Positions 11,721 through 18,020 of a DNA stretch of 22,234 nt are shown here, one piece after another. A program made the position numbers and the translations under genes. How positions within the stretch are numbered: the first letter of the stretch is position 1; each line of letters begins with the position of its first letter. The notes under the pieces were generated by a model. The model worked only from the letters and a program-made list of their open reading frames with translations, had not been told where the DNA came from and made no database searches. This DNA is from a virus, in IMG/VR virus record IMGVR_UViG_3300044675_006041, positions 1 through 22,234 of that record, one strand, 5' to 3'.

Positions 11721-11999
11721 ATCATTCCCCAAATATTTGTCAATCACCATGGTGAAATAATCAGCAAACCAACAAATGGAAGATGCGTAGAATCCCCATA
11801 GGGGAATCAAGAATGGTGTGCCTGTCCAAAACATTCCAAAGAAACATCCCACCCAAAATCCGAGACACATACAACACTTAAACAATTTCTCAAAGAATTT
11901 CATTTTAATCAAACGATCTCGAATAGGATTTAGAATTGATCCGTATTTCAGGATCAGACAAGCACCAATCAATACAAAAGATTGAAACCAAAGACTCAT
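11718..11999 (-). CDS. Small integral membrane protein (93 aa), DUF1360-like
   Basis: Hydrophobic segments at about 3-20 (LWFQSFVLIGACLILKYG), 44-60 (CLGFWVGCFFGMFWTG) and 65-82 (LIPLWGFYASSICWFADY) predict two or three membrane passes. LFKCCMCLGFWVG resembles the C--C-GFW-G motif of DUF1360 proteins. Its place beside lysis genes makes a holin-like role possible, but this is inference. The ATG overlaps the upstream stop (ATGA). Confidence 0.6.
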   Translation of the reverse strand: MSLWFQSFVLIGACLILKYGSILNPIRDRLIKMKFFEKLFKCCMCLGFWVGCFFGMFWTGTPFLIPLWGFYASSICWFADYFTMVIDKYLGND

Positions 12000-12193
12000 C
12001 CTAGAATAAGTTTTTGATTATCAATCGTTTTTACACCATCGGAAATCAGGAGTGCTTCTTCTTTTCTCACAATAATTTTGTTACCAAAATCATCAGTGAT
12101 TTCTACCATGCCGTCTGTGAGTTCTGTAACTACTGGGCAACTTTTTCCTTTGCAGCACAATTTAACACTATTATTTGTCAATACTTTGATCAT
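11996..12193 (-). CDS. Small conserved-looking phage protein (65 aa)
   Basis: MIKVLTNNSVKLCCKGKSCP, then VVTELTDGMVEITDDFGNKI and a C-terminal DNQKLILG. The CC-KGK-CPV motif gives three cysteines that could bind metal or form a disulfide. From memory, similar LC-KGKGCPV short proteins occur in other T4-like phages, with no known function. It has a TAAATA box seven bases before the ATG, two more than the usual spacing. It overlaps the membrane-protein gene. Confidence 0.62.
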   Translation of the reverse strand: MIKVLTNNSVKLCCKGKSCPVVTELTDGMVEITDDFGNKIIVRKEEALLISDGVKTIDNQKLILG

Positions 12194-12200
12194 ACTAAAT

Positions 12201-12206
12201 TATTTA
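12201..12206 (-). promoter_or_regulatory. TAAATA box, 7 nt before the 12193 ATG
   Basis: TAAATA-ATTTAGT-ATG on the minus strand. The spacing exception would give a two-base leader if transcription starts at the T4 late-promoter distance. Confidence 0.45.
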
Positions 12207-12608
12207 TCCGAATATTCGAGAAATCAATGATTTTTTATCTTTCAAATTATAAACAAATACTTTCAATCCTTTATTTTTAGAATAATCAATCATGTGTTTA
12301 GTGCCTCTCGATTCCCCATCCCATATTGCAACAAGAGCATCTGCATAGTCACCCATTTCCTCATTCCTGCGTAGTCCTGCCGATTTTCCAAATTTCTTCC
12401 AATTAGCTGGGAATTCTTTAATAAAAATATTATTTTGATTTGCCCATTGTTCCCCAAGAGTATCTACGCCACGAGCTTTACCTGATACCACCTCAGTTAT
12501 TTCAGATAACCAAGGACACTCTTCCATCGCTGAAAGAACATCCCGATATTCTATATTACTTCGACTTCCTGCGATTATCGTTTTCATCTTCGATTGTAAA
12601 GATATCAT
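12204..12608 (-). CDS. DUF2493/SLOG-family nucleotide-binding protein (134 aa)
   Basis: The pattern MKTIIAGSRSN (inner Met, residue 8), EVVSGKARGVDTLGEQWA, FPANWKKFGKSAGLRRNEEM and ADALVAIWDGESRGTKHMID fits DUF2493, a Rossmann-like member of the SLOG superfamily related to DprA and LOG proteins. GSR and SG-ARGVD are the ligand-binding loops. Such proteins bind nucleotides or nucleotide signals; the substrate is unknown. The first ATG (MISLQSK) overlaps the upstream stop (ATGA), favouring coupled initiation there, but the inner Met fits the family start better. Confidence 0.8.
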   Translation of the reverse strand: MISLQSKMKTIIAGSRSNIEYRDVLSAMEECPWLSEITEVVSGKARGVDTLGEQWANQNNIFIKEFPANWKKFGKSAGLRRNEEMGDYADALVAIWDGESRGTKHMIDYSKNKGLKVFVYNLKDKKSLISRIFG

Positions 12609-12994
12609 CGACTTTTATTTTTCTCCACAATAACTTTCATAAACATTGGAAAATTCTTGATTCGTTGTTGCGCGATTTTTTTAGAAGCACAAAAAACATC
12701 GATCACAATATTATTTTTACCAATTTTTTTAGAAGCAGTTCTAGCTTTCACTGCACTACCAGTATCAATTGCTGTAGCAGTTATACCCATTTGAGGAATA
12801 ATTACTTTACTACCATAAGGAATAATTTTTGGATCAACTGCTACGGTTTTTCCACAGATCGCTTTTTTACCAGTAGAAGTTTGTGATCCAACTTGACCAC
12901 CATTTCCTGACCAATAATAAGTGACTCTAGCAGTGTATTCTTCAGAATTACCACATAACATCATAAACAATAATATACAAGATATTTTCAACAT
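12605..12994 (-). CDS. Secreted 3D-domain protein (129 aa), likely cell-wall hydrolase
   Basis: An N-terminal hydrophobic segment (LKISCILLFMMLCG, residues 2-15) is a signal peptide; Cys14 might be lipidated, but the preceding residues fit a lipobox poorly. The remainder is a 3D domain, named for three conserved aspartates: VAVDP (D54), AIDTGSAV (D77) and VIDVF (D99), with IIPYGSKVII between the first two. This domain is the catalytic double-psi barrel of MltA-type lytic transglycosylases and Rpf/YabE-like proteins. It is divergent from the DUF1353 and endolysin genes, forming a lysis cluster. Precise bond specificity is not readable from sequence. Confidence 0.8.
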   Translation of the reverse strand: MLKISCILLFMMLCGNSEEYTARVTYYWSGNGGQVGSQTSTGKKAICGKTVAVDPKIIPYGSKVIIPQMGITATAIDTGSAVKARTASKKIGKNNIVIDVFCASKKIAQQRIKNFPMFMKVIVEKNKSR

Positions 12995-13000
12995 GTTTCC

Positions 13001-13028
13001 AATTTAGCATATTTTTTTCATTTGTCAA
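13001..13028 (-). promoter_or_regulatory. Sigma70-like promoter for the 3D-domain gene
   Basis: TTGACA (13028-13023) and TAAATT (13006-13001) on the minus strand with a 16-base spacer. The predicted transcription start is at or next to the ATG at 12994, so this mRNA too may have little or no leader. Confidence 0.45.
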
Positions 13029-13032
13029 GTAC

Positions 13033-13038
13033 TAAATA
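13033..13038 (+). promoter_or_regulatory. TAAATA late-promoter-like box, 5 nt before the 13044 ATG
   Basis: TAAATA-ATAAT-ATG. The 14 bases are identical to those at 13446 and at 20877 (minus strand). Confidence 0.65.
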
Positions 13039-13043
13039 ATAAT

Positions 13044-13448
13044 ATGAGTGAATTAAATAAAAATGTTTTTCCCGATACCATTAAATTGGAAGATTTGGGT
13101 ATTGTCAAAGGAACGAGAAAATTTCGTCTTTTGGCAGATTTTCGTTGTTATTACAAAGGTAAATTAATTACCGTTCCCAAAGGATTTATTACTGATGGTA
13201 TATCAGCACCCAAATTTTCATGGGCTATTATCGGACCTTATGGACCTGCTTTCCCTGCCGCTCTAGTCCATGATTGGTTATTTTCACCATTTAATACTGA
13301 ATATGATTGGAAAACGTCAAATTGGATGTTTCTCGAATTGATGAAAGAAGCTGGAGTTGGATTCACCATGAGATGGACTATCTATTCTGCTGTGGTTGCT
13401 GGTTCTTATCCTATATGGAAAAAAAGAATTAAAAATTACGGACACTAA
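13044..13448 (+). CDS. DUF1353 phage protein (134 aa)
   Basis: Residues about 47-80 (VPKGFITDGISAP, IIGPYGPAFPAALVHDWLF) match DUF1353: the conserved FVTD-AS-P, PG/Y--A-v-HD-L pattern, with H77 and D78. The C-terminal part (MKEAGVGFTMRWTIYSAV) agrees with the family's GV---R--mY-AV. DUF1353 proteins are common in phages, often near endolysins; their activity is not established to my knowledge. It lies eight bases upstream of the amidase gene on the same strand. Confidence 0.82.
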   Translation: MSELNKNVFPDTIKLEDLGIVKGTRKFRLLADFRCYYKGKLITVPKGFITDGISAPKFSWAIIGPYGPAFPAALVHDWLFSPFNTEYDWKTSNWMFLELMKEAGVGFTMRWTIYSAVVAGSYPIWKKRIKNYGH

Positions 13449-13451
13449 ATA
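13446..13451 (+). promoter_or_regulatory. TAAATA late-promoter-like box, 5 nt before the 13457 ATG
   Basis: TAAATA-ATAAT-ATG; its TAA is also the stop of the DUF1353 gene. Confidence 0.65.
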
Positions 13452-13456
13452 ATAAT

Positions 13457-14032
13457 ATGAAAGTTTTGGAAGATCATTGGGTAGACACTGCAAAAAGAGT
13501 TCCATTGGAAGGTGGGAGTAAAATGAGCGTTCGTAGATTTCTTATCCAACATTTTACAAGTGGTGCAACTGGAATGTCCTCAATTAATTTTTGGAAAACA
13601 CCAGATGCTAAAGGGGCATCAGCACATTTCGTAATTGATAGAGACGGCACATTATATCAATGTCGTCCTTGCAATCTTACATGTGGACATGCTGGTAAAT
13701 CAAAATGGACTCATGCTGGAAAAACCTATGAAAACTTAAATTCCTGTTCGATTGGTATAGAATATGCTAATGCCGGGGATTCTACGAATTTAATTCGACG
13801 CTATTCTAAATTACCACCTCTTAGAGCCAAACATAAGAATGGTGGTCCAATTTGTGAATGGGAACAATATACTTCAGAACAAATTGCAACTGGTAAAGAA
13901 TTGAGCAATGTTCTAACCAAACGTTATACTCTAGATGCTATTTTAGGACACGAGGACATTGCACCTGATCGCAAAGTTGATCCAGGACCAGCATTCCCCA
14001 TGGAGGAATTTCGTAAATATTGCGGATTTTAA
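13457..14032 (+). CDS. N-acetylmuramoyl-L-alanine amidase, Amidase_2 family (191 aa), endolysin
   Basis: Hydrolyses the bond between MurNAc and L-Ala of peptidoglycan in a zinc-dependent manner. Visible zinc ligands are H32 (LIQHFTSG), H165 and D175 in LGHEDIAPDRKVDPGPAF, with K173 as the usual catalytic Lys. SAHFVIDRDGTLYQ (55-68), TCGHAG (76-80) and SIGIEYAN (98-105) are further family hallmarks. The length is one catalytic domain, with no separate cell-wall binding domain and no signal peptide, so it needs a holin or similar for release. It ends close to the stop of a convergent 53-aa lipoprotein gene. Confidence 0.9.
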   Translation: MKVLEDHWVDTAKRVPLEGGSKMSVRRFLIQHFTSGATGMSSINFWKTPDAKGASAHFVIDRDGTLYQCRPCNLTCGHAGKSKWTHAGKTYENLNSCSIGIEYANAGDSTNLIRRYSKLPPLRAKHKNGGPICEWEQYTSEQIATGKELSNVLTKRYTLDAILGHEDIAPDRKVDPGPAFPMEEFRKYCGF

Positions 14033-14047
14033 ATATGTTTGTGATGG

Positions 14048-14209
14048 TTATTTTCCATCAGAAACCGTTGGTTTTTCAAACTTATACCCGAAAAATACGG
14101 AACCGTCTTCACTTTTACGGAATATGCCATTGGGGGATTCCAATTTAAAAGGAACTCCACAAGAATTAAACAAGAATACACTTACAAATGCTAAAATTAA
14201 TTTTTTCAT
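14048..14209 (-). CDS. Small lipoprotein (53 aa) in the lysis cluster
   Basis: An unannotated-size frame reads MKKLILAFVSVFLFNSCGVP: a charged start, hydrophobic segment and a Cys at residue 17 behind LFNS, a typical lipoprotein signal. The mature part is about 36 residues, ending KPTVSDGK. It begins ten bases downstream of the stop of the 105-aa gene. Phage outer-membrane spanins (o-spanins) are small lipoproteins of this kind beside endolysin genes; no matching inner-membrane partner was identified, so spanin is only a hypothesis. A host-surface-modifying lipoprotein is an alternative. Confidence 0.7.
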   Translation of the reverse strand: MKKLILAFVSVFLFNSCGVPFKLESPNGIFRKSEDGSVFFGYKFEKPTVSDGK

Positions 14210-14216
14210 GACAATA

Positions 14217-14534
14217 TTACTTATTCGATTTATCCAATTTTTCTCTCAATGTTCCAAGTGCTAATCTGACAGCATTATTAATTGGGGAATCTCCGATATA
14301 TTCATCTTCAACATCTTGGATAATTTTTAAAATTCCTCCCAATTCTTCTTCTTGCTCACCATAAACGTGGGAAGTCACCATCGGTGGTGCTATTCCAATT
14401 ATTTGTTTATTGTAAGACAATTTAGTTCCCGCTTCTTGAGGAACTTCTTGCTTTGGCACTCTTTGGGGTGGGTTGAAACCACTTTGATATTCCAAAATCA
14501 AATCAGTATAGATTTGTTGTAAAAATTTATCCAT
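14217..14534 (-). CDS. Unknown protein (105 aa) with IY.(D/E) capsid-targeting-like N-terminus
   Basis: Starts MDKFLQQIYTDLILEYQSGF; the core QQIY is shared exactly with the 284-aa protein (LQQIYQE). ILE|Y is a weak processing site. The region 24-40 is Pro/Gln-rich (NPPQRVPKQEVPQEAG) and probably flexible; the C-terminal 30 residues form a helix (AVRLALGTLREKLDKSNK). No family is recognised. It is divergent from the ClpP-like gene, and its start follows a TAAATA box. Confidence 0.68.
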   Translation of the reverse strand: MDKFLQQIYTDLILEYQSGFNPPQRVPKQEVPQEAGTKLSYNKQIIGIAPPMVTSHVYGEQEEELGGILKIIQDVEDEYIGDSPINNAVRLALGTLREKLDKSNK

Positions 14535-14539
14535 AATAT

Positions 14540-14545
14540 TATTTA
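14540..14545 (-). promoter_or_regulatory. TAAATA late-promoter-like box, 5 nt before the 14534 ATG
   Basis: TAAATA-ATATT-ATG on the minus strand, paired with a divergent box at 14570-14575. Confidence 0.65.
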
Positions 14546-14569
14546 ATTTGATAACATAGATTTCAATGT

Positions 14570-14575
14570 TAAATA
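14570..14575 (+). promoter_or_regulatory. TAAATA box, 7 nt before the 14583 ATG
   Basis: TAAATA-ATGTTAT-ATG. An out-of-frame ATG lies directly after the box (14576). This is the second of the two 7-base spacings. Confidence 0.45.
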
Positions 14576-14582
14576 ATGTTAT

Positions 14583-15221
14583 ATGAAAAGGTGGGGATAT
14601 CGAAACGAGGAGGAAAAAGAGGAAAATAACTCAAATATACCAAATATCATCATAACATCTGCAAATGAAGAACAAGCAACCGTTAATAGTGGTATTCGAG
14701 TTATTAATAATAAAATTTTATTCTATGCTGATATTGATGAAGGATCTGTTTTGGAATTAAACCGTGTTTTACTCGAATTGGATTGTAAATTACAAAGTAT
14801 TAAAATCTTTGATGATAATTATGAACCTATCATCCATCTCCATCTTAATACCTTTGGAGGTGTTATTTTTGCAGCATTTTCTACTGTCGATACAATCCGT
14901 AGATTAAAATCTAAAGTCTACACATATGTCGATGGTAATACCGCATCCGCTGGAACTCTGATTAGTTTAAGTGGTCATAAAAGATATATGGGACAACATG
15001 CTCATTTCCTCATTCACCAATTAAGTTCTGGTGTCTATGGTAAGTTCTCAGAAATGGAGGATGAAATCGCCACATGCACTAAATTGATGAAAGTTCTCAA
15101 AGATTTTTATAAAAAACACACCAAAGTTCCAATGAAAAAATTGGATGATCTTATGAAGAGAGATATTTGGTTGGATGCTCAAGAATGTCTTGATTATGGG
15201 ATCATCGATGAAATTCTCTAA
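14583..15221 (+). CDS. ClpP-like serine protease (212 aa)
   Basis: The ClpP (S14) triad is complete: S122 in GNTASAGTLISL, H145 in HFLIHQLSSG and D194 in MKRDIWLDAQE, which aligns with Asp171 of E. coli ClpP. The ending AQECLDYGIIDEIL matches the ClpP C-terminal consensus. The first 40 residues are extra and polar (RNEEEKEENNSN), possibly a propeptide. It could act as a regulated protease with a host Clp ATPase, or as the prohead protease that trims capsid-targeted proteins; ClpP-fold enzymes are used for head maturation in other phages. The sequence alone does not decide. Residue 150 onward keeps the ClpP handle helix. Confidence 0.85.
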   Translation: MKRWGYRNEEEKEENNSNIPNIIITSANEEQATVNSGIRVINNKILFYADIDEGSVLELNRVLLELDCKLQSIKIFDDNYEPIIHLHLNTFGGVIFAAFSTVDTIRRLKSKVYTYVDGNTASAGTLISLSGHKRYMGQHAHFLIHQLSSGVYGKFSEMEDEIATCTKLMKVLKDFYKKHTKVPMKKLDDLMKRDIWLDAQECLDYGIIDEIL

Positions 15222-15234
15222 AAAAGGGGGTTGA

Positions 15235-15279
15235 TTTTTTTTAGTTCGTGGTATATTTAGCAAAACGAACCAAAAAAAA
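15235..15279. repeat. Inverted repeat upstream of nrdB
   Basis: T8 and GTTCGT (15235-15249) face ACGAAC and A8 (15265-15279), with one A/C mismatch and a 15-base loop containing TATATTTAG. As an RNA hairpin it lacks a trailing U-run on the plus strand, so it is not a standard terminator for the ClpP-like gene. An operator or RNA-processing site for the reductase operon is possible. Confidence 0.55.
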
Positions 15280-15324
15280 TTAAAAGAAAAACGAGAGAAA
15301 GCAGAGGATAAGTAATAGACAATT

Positions 15325-16299
15325 ATGAGCATTTTTGACGAACAAATTAGTAGAAAACCAAACAAATACCCATGGACAGAACAGTTTATTGAAGCTATGC
15401 ATAATGGTTTCTGGACAGACAAAGAGTTTTCATTTAAGAGCGATCTACATCAATTTAAAACTGTTTTAAACGACCAAGAGCGAGAGATCATCATCCGAAC
15501 ACTATCAGCTATTGGACAGATAGAAGTAGCTGTAAAAACTTTCTGGAGCAAGCTTGGAGACAATTTACCACATCCATCTTTACAGGATTTGGGGTTCGTT
15601 ATGGCAAATGTTGAGGTGATCCATAACAATGCATATGAACGTCTATTGGATGTATTGGAACTGAATGATGTGTTTGAGGAAAATCTAAAGTTGGATTGGA
15701 TTCAAGGTAGGGTCAAGTATTTGAAAAAATATACACACCGATTCTACAAAGATTCAAAAAAACAATATCTATATGCCTTGGTGTTGTTCACTTTGTTTGT
15801 TGAAAACGTTTCTCTGTTCTCACAATTTTACGTTATCAATTGGTTCAACACCAAGAAAAATGTTCTGAAAGATACCAATCAACAAGTTTGCTACACACGA
15901 AACGAAGAACTTATACATGCCTTAGTAGGTATCAAGATCATCAATACGATCAGAGAAGAATGTCCAGAACTTTTTGACGAAGAATTCGAAGAGAAAATCA
16001 TCCAAGAATCACAAGAAGCTTTCAACGCAGAGTCCAAAATTATTGACTGGATGGTTAATGGTATCGATGAAGAAGGATTATCAGCACCATTACTAAAAGA
16101 GTTGATCAAGAGTCGAATCAACGAGTCGTTGATCCAGATTGGATTTTCCAAAGCTTTTGATATTGACGAAACGCTAATTGGTGATACAATGTGGTTTGAT
16201 GAGCAATTGCTTGGTAACAGTATGGTTGATTTTTTCCACGGTAAGCCCACAGAATATTCCAAGAAAAATCAAGCATTTGACGAAGACGAGTTATTTTAA
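15325..16299 (+). CDS. nrdB: Ribonucleoside-diphosphate reductase, beta (radical) subunit (324 aa)
   Basis: Generates the radical used by NrdA to reduce ribonucleotides to deoxyribonucleotides for phage DNA synthesis. The di-metal ligands are visible: E67 (ASP in E. coli), E97 and H100 in NVEVIHNNAY, E160, and E195/H198 in TRNEELIHA. The radical Tyr is Y104, four residues after H100. The usual Arg-Asp-Glu of the last motif is N-E-E here, so the Asp of the radical-transfer path is Glu. The C-terminal FDEDELF is the expected NrdA-binding tail. The start follows a weak AGAGGAT purine run, not a TAAATA box, consistent with expression earlier than the virion genes. It is 11 bases upstream of nrdA. 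Confidence 0.92.
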   Translation: MSIFDEQISRKPNKYPWTEQFIEAMHNGFWTDKEFSFKSDLHQFKTVLNDQEREIIIRTLSAIGQIEVAVKTFWSKLGDNLPHPSLQDLGFVMANVEVIHNNAYERLLDVLELNDVFEENLKLDWIQGRVKYLKKYTHRFYKDSKKQYLYALVLFTLFVENVSLFSQFYVINWFNTKKNVLKDTNQQVCYTRNEELIHALVGIKIINTIREECPELFDEEFEEKIIQESQEAFNAESKIIDWMVNGIDEEGLSAPLLKELIKSRINESLIQIGFSKAFDIDETLIGDTMWFDEQLLGNSMVDFFHGKPTEYSKKNQAFDEDELF

Positions 16300-16310
16300 A
16301 ATATATAAAC

Positions 16311-18020
16311 ATGAGTAATATAAAATGGTTAAACGAAGACTCTAGAAAATTTCTAGAAAGAGGATATCTGTTGGAAGGGGAAACTCCAGAACAACGGATG
16401 AGAGACATTGCAGAAGCAGCAGAAAAACTTTTAGGGCTTGATGGGTTTGCTGACAAATTCGAGGCTTACTTACATATGGGAGCATATTCTCTAGCATCAC
16501 CGATCTGGAGCAACTTTGGTCGTGAAAGAGGATTGCCAATTTCATGCTTTGGGAGCTATATTCCCGATACGATGGCGGGAATCGCTAGAAAGTCTTCAGA
16601 GATTGCAATCATGACAAAAATGGGAGGTGGAACATCTGCATATTTTGGAGAATTGAGAGGAAGAGGAGAACCAATTTCTTCTGGTGGATCATCTACTGGA
16701 GCAGTTCATTTCATGGAAATATCGGAAAGACTCAATTATCTCGCAGGAACACCAATTCATAAATTGGATTATAGTCTTGAATTATTTGATAAGCTTATGG
16801 GAGTAGTTTCTCAAGGAAACGTTCGTCGTGGTAGTATGGCAGCTTATCTTCCAATCGATCACCCAGATATCGAGGAATTCTTAAAAATTAAATCTGAGGG
16901 TAACGCTATTCAGGATATGTCTATCGGCGTATGTGTTTCTGATGAATGGATGCAAAAGATGATCGATGGCGATAAACAAGCTAGAAAAATCTGGTCACTG
17001 GTAATCAAGAAGAGAGCAGAGAGTGGATACCCATACATTTCATTCACAGATACGCTCAACAACAATGCACCCCAAGTTTATAAAGATAAAGGATTAAAAA
17101 TCCATCACCAAAATCTTTGTAACGAAATCGCTCTGAGTAATTCTGAAGACGAATCGTTCGTATGTGATTTGTCATCTCTAAATCTTGAAGAGTGGGAAAA
17201 TTGGAAAGATACAGATGCTGTTGAAACGTTGGTATATTTCTTGGATGCTGTGATGACAGAATTCATCAATAAAACAAAGGGGTTAGAGTTTATGGAAGCA
17301 CCTCGTAAGTTTGCAATCAACCAACGCGCTCTTGGTGTTGGGGTTCTTGGGTGGCACTCTCTTCTTCAGTCGAAGATGATTCCATGGGAGTCTATGGACG
17401 CTAAGTTTTTGAATATTGATATCTGGAGTCACATCAGAACAAAGGCAGATCATGCAACAGAAGAATTGGCGAAGATTTTTGGGGAAGCACCACTTCTCGA
17501 AGGATATGGTCGCAGAAATGTTACCACTCTCGCAGTAGCACCAACAACATCTAGTAGCTTTATCCTTGGTCAAACATCACCATCGATTGAACCTTTGAAC
17601 AGTTGTTATTTTGTAAAAGCTCTTGCCAAAGGAAACTTCACATATAAGAATCCATACCTTATGAATTTGCTTCAATGTAAAGGTAAGAATGATTCCGTCA
17701 CATGGAAATCAATTCTTACTCACGGTGGCAGTGTTCAGCATTTAGATTTTCTCTCACAAGATGAAAAAGATGTGTTCAAGACGTTTGGTGAAATCTCCCA
17801 AAAGGAAATCATTATTCAGGCAGCACAAAGACAAAAATATATCGATCAGGGTCAGTCTCTAAACATCACAATTCCCCCAAACACCAAATTAAAAGAAGTC
17901 AATGAACTGATGATTTTTGCTTGGGAGCAGGGTATTAAAGGGTTGTATTATCAAAGAAGCTCTAATCCAGCACAAAATCTGGCTAGATCGATTATGAACT
18001 GTAAATCCTGCGAGGGTTAA
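16311..18020 (+). CDS. nrdA: Ribonucleoside-diphosphate reductase, alpha (catalytic) subunit (569 aa)
   Basis: Key residues are present: C79 in LPISCFGSY and C285 in FVCDLSSLNL (the redox pair), N268, C270 and E272 in HQNLCNEIAL (active site and thiyl radical), Y546-Y547 in GLYYQRS (radical transfer) and a C-terminal CxxC (C564, C567) for reduction by thioredoxin or glutaredoxin. PTTSSSFILGQTSPSIEP is the conserved PTASS motif. At 569 residues it lacks the N-terminal ATP-cone of E. coli NrdA (761 aa), so dATP feedback inhibition is probably lost, which suits a phage. Its stop overlaps the convergent spike gene by four bases. Confidence 0.94.
   Translation: MSNIKWLNEDSRKFLERGYLLEGETPEQRMRDIAEAAEKLLGLDGFADKFEAYLHMGAYSLASPIWSNFGRERGLPISCFGSYIPDTMAGIARKSSEIAIMTKMGGGTSAYFGELRGRGEPISSGGSSTGAVHFMEISERLNYLAGTPIHKLDYSLELFDKLMGVVSQGNVRRGSMAAYLPIDHPDIEEFLKIKSEGNAIQDMSIGVCVSDEWMQKMIDGDKQARKIWSLVIKKRAESGYPYISFTDTLNNNAPQVYKDKGLKIHHQNLCNEIALSNSEDESFVCDLSSLNLEEWENWKDTDAVETLVYFLDAVMTEFINKTKGLEFMEAPRKFAINQRALGVGVLGWHSLLQSKMIPWESMDAKFLNIDIWSHIRTKADHATEELAKIFGEAPLLEGYGRRNVTTLAVAPTTSSSFILGQTSPSIEPLNSCYFVKALAKGNFTYKNPYLMNLLQCKGKNDSVTWKSILTHGGSVQHLDFLSQDEKDVFKTFGEISQKEIIIQAAQRQKYIDQGQSLNITIPPNTKLKEVNELMIFAWEQGIKGLYYQRSSNPAQNLARSIMNCKSCEG

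Noticed and set aside
12440-12886. Plus-strand 148-codon open frame
   Set aside because: It lies opposite the DUF2493 and 3D-domain genes, has a low-complexity Phe/Ser-rich translation and no start signal; it is a shadow frame.
15254-15312. Frame reading ..IFSKTNQKKLKEKREKAEDK before a TAA upstream of nrdB
   Set aside because: It looks like a plausible lysine-rich peptide, but there is no ATG, GTG or TTG in the right position and it overlaps the inverted repeat.
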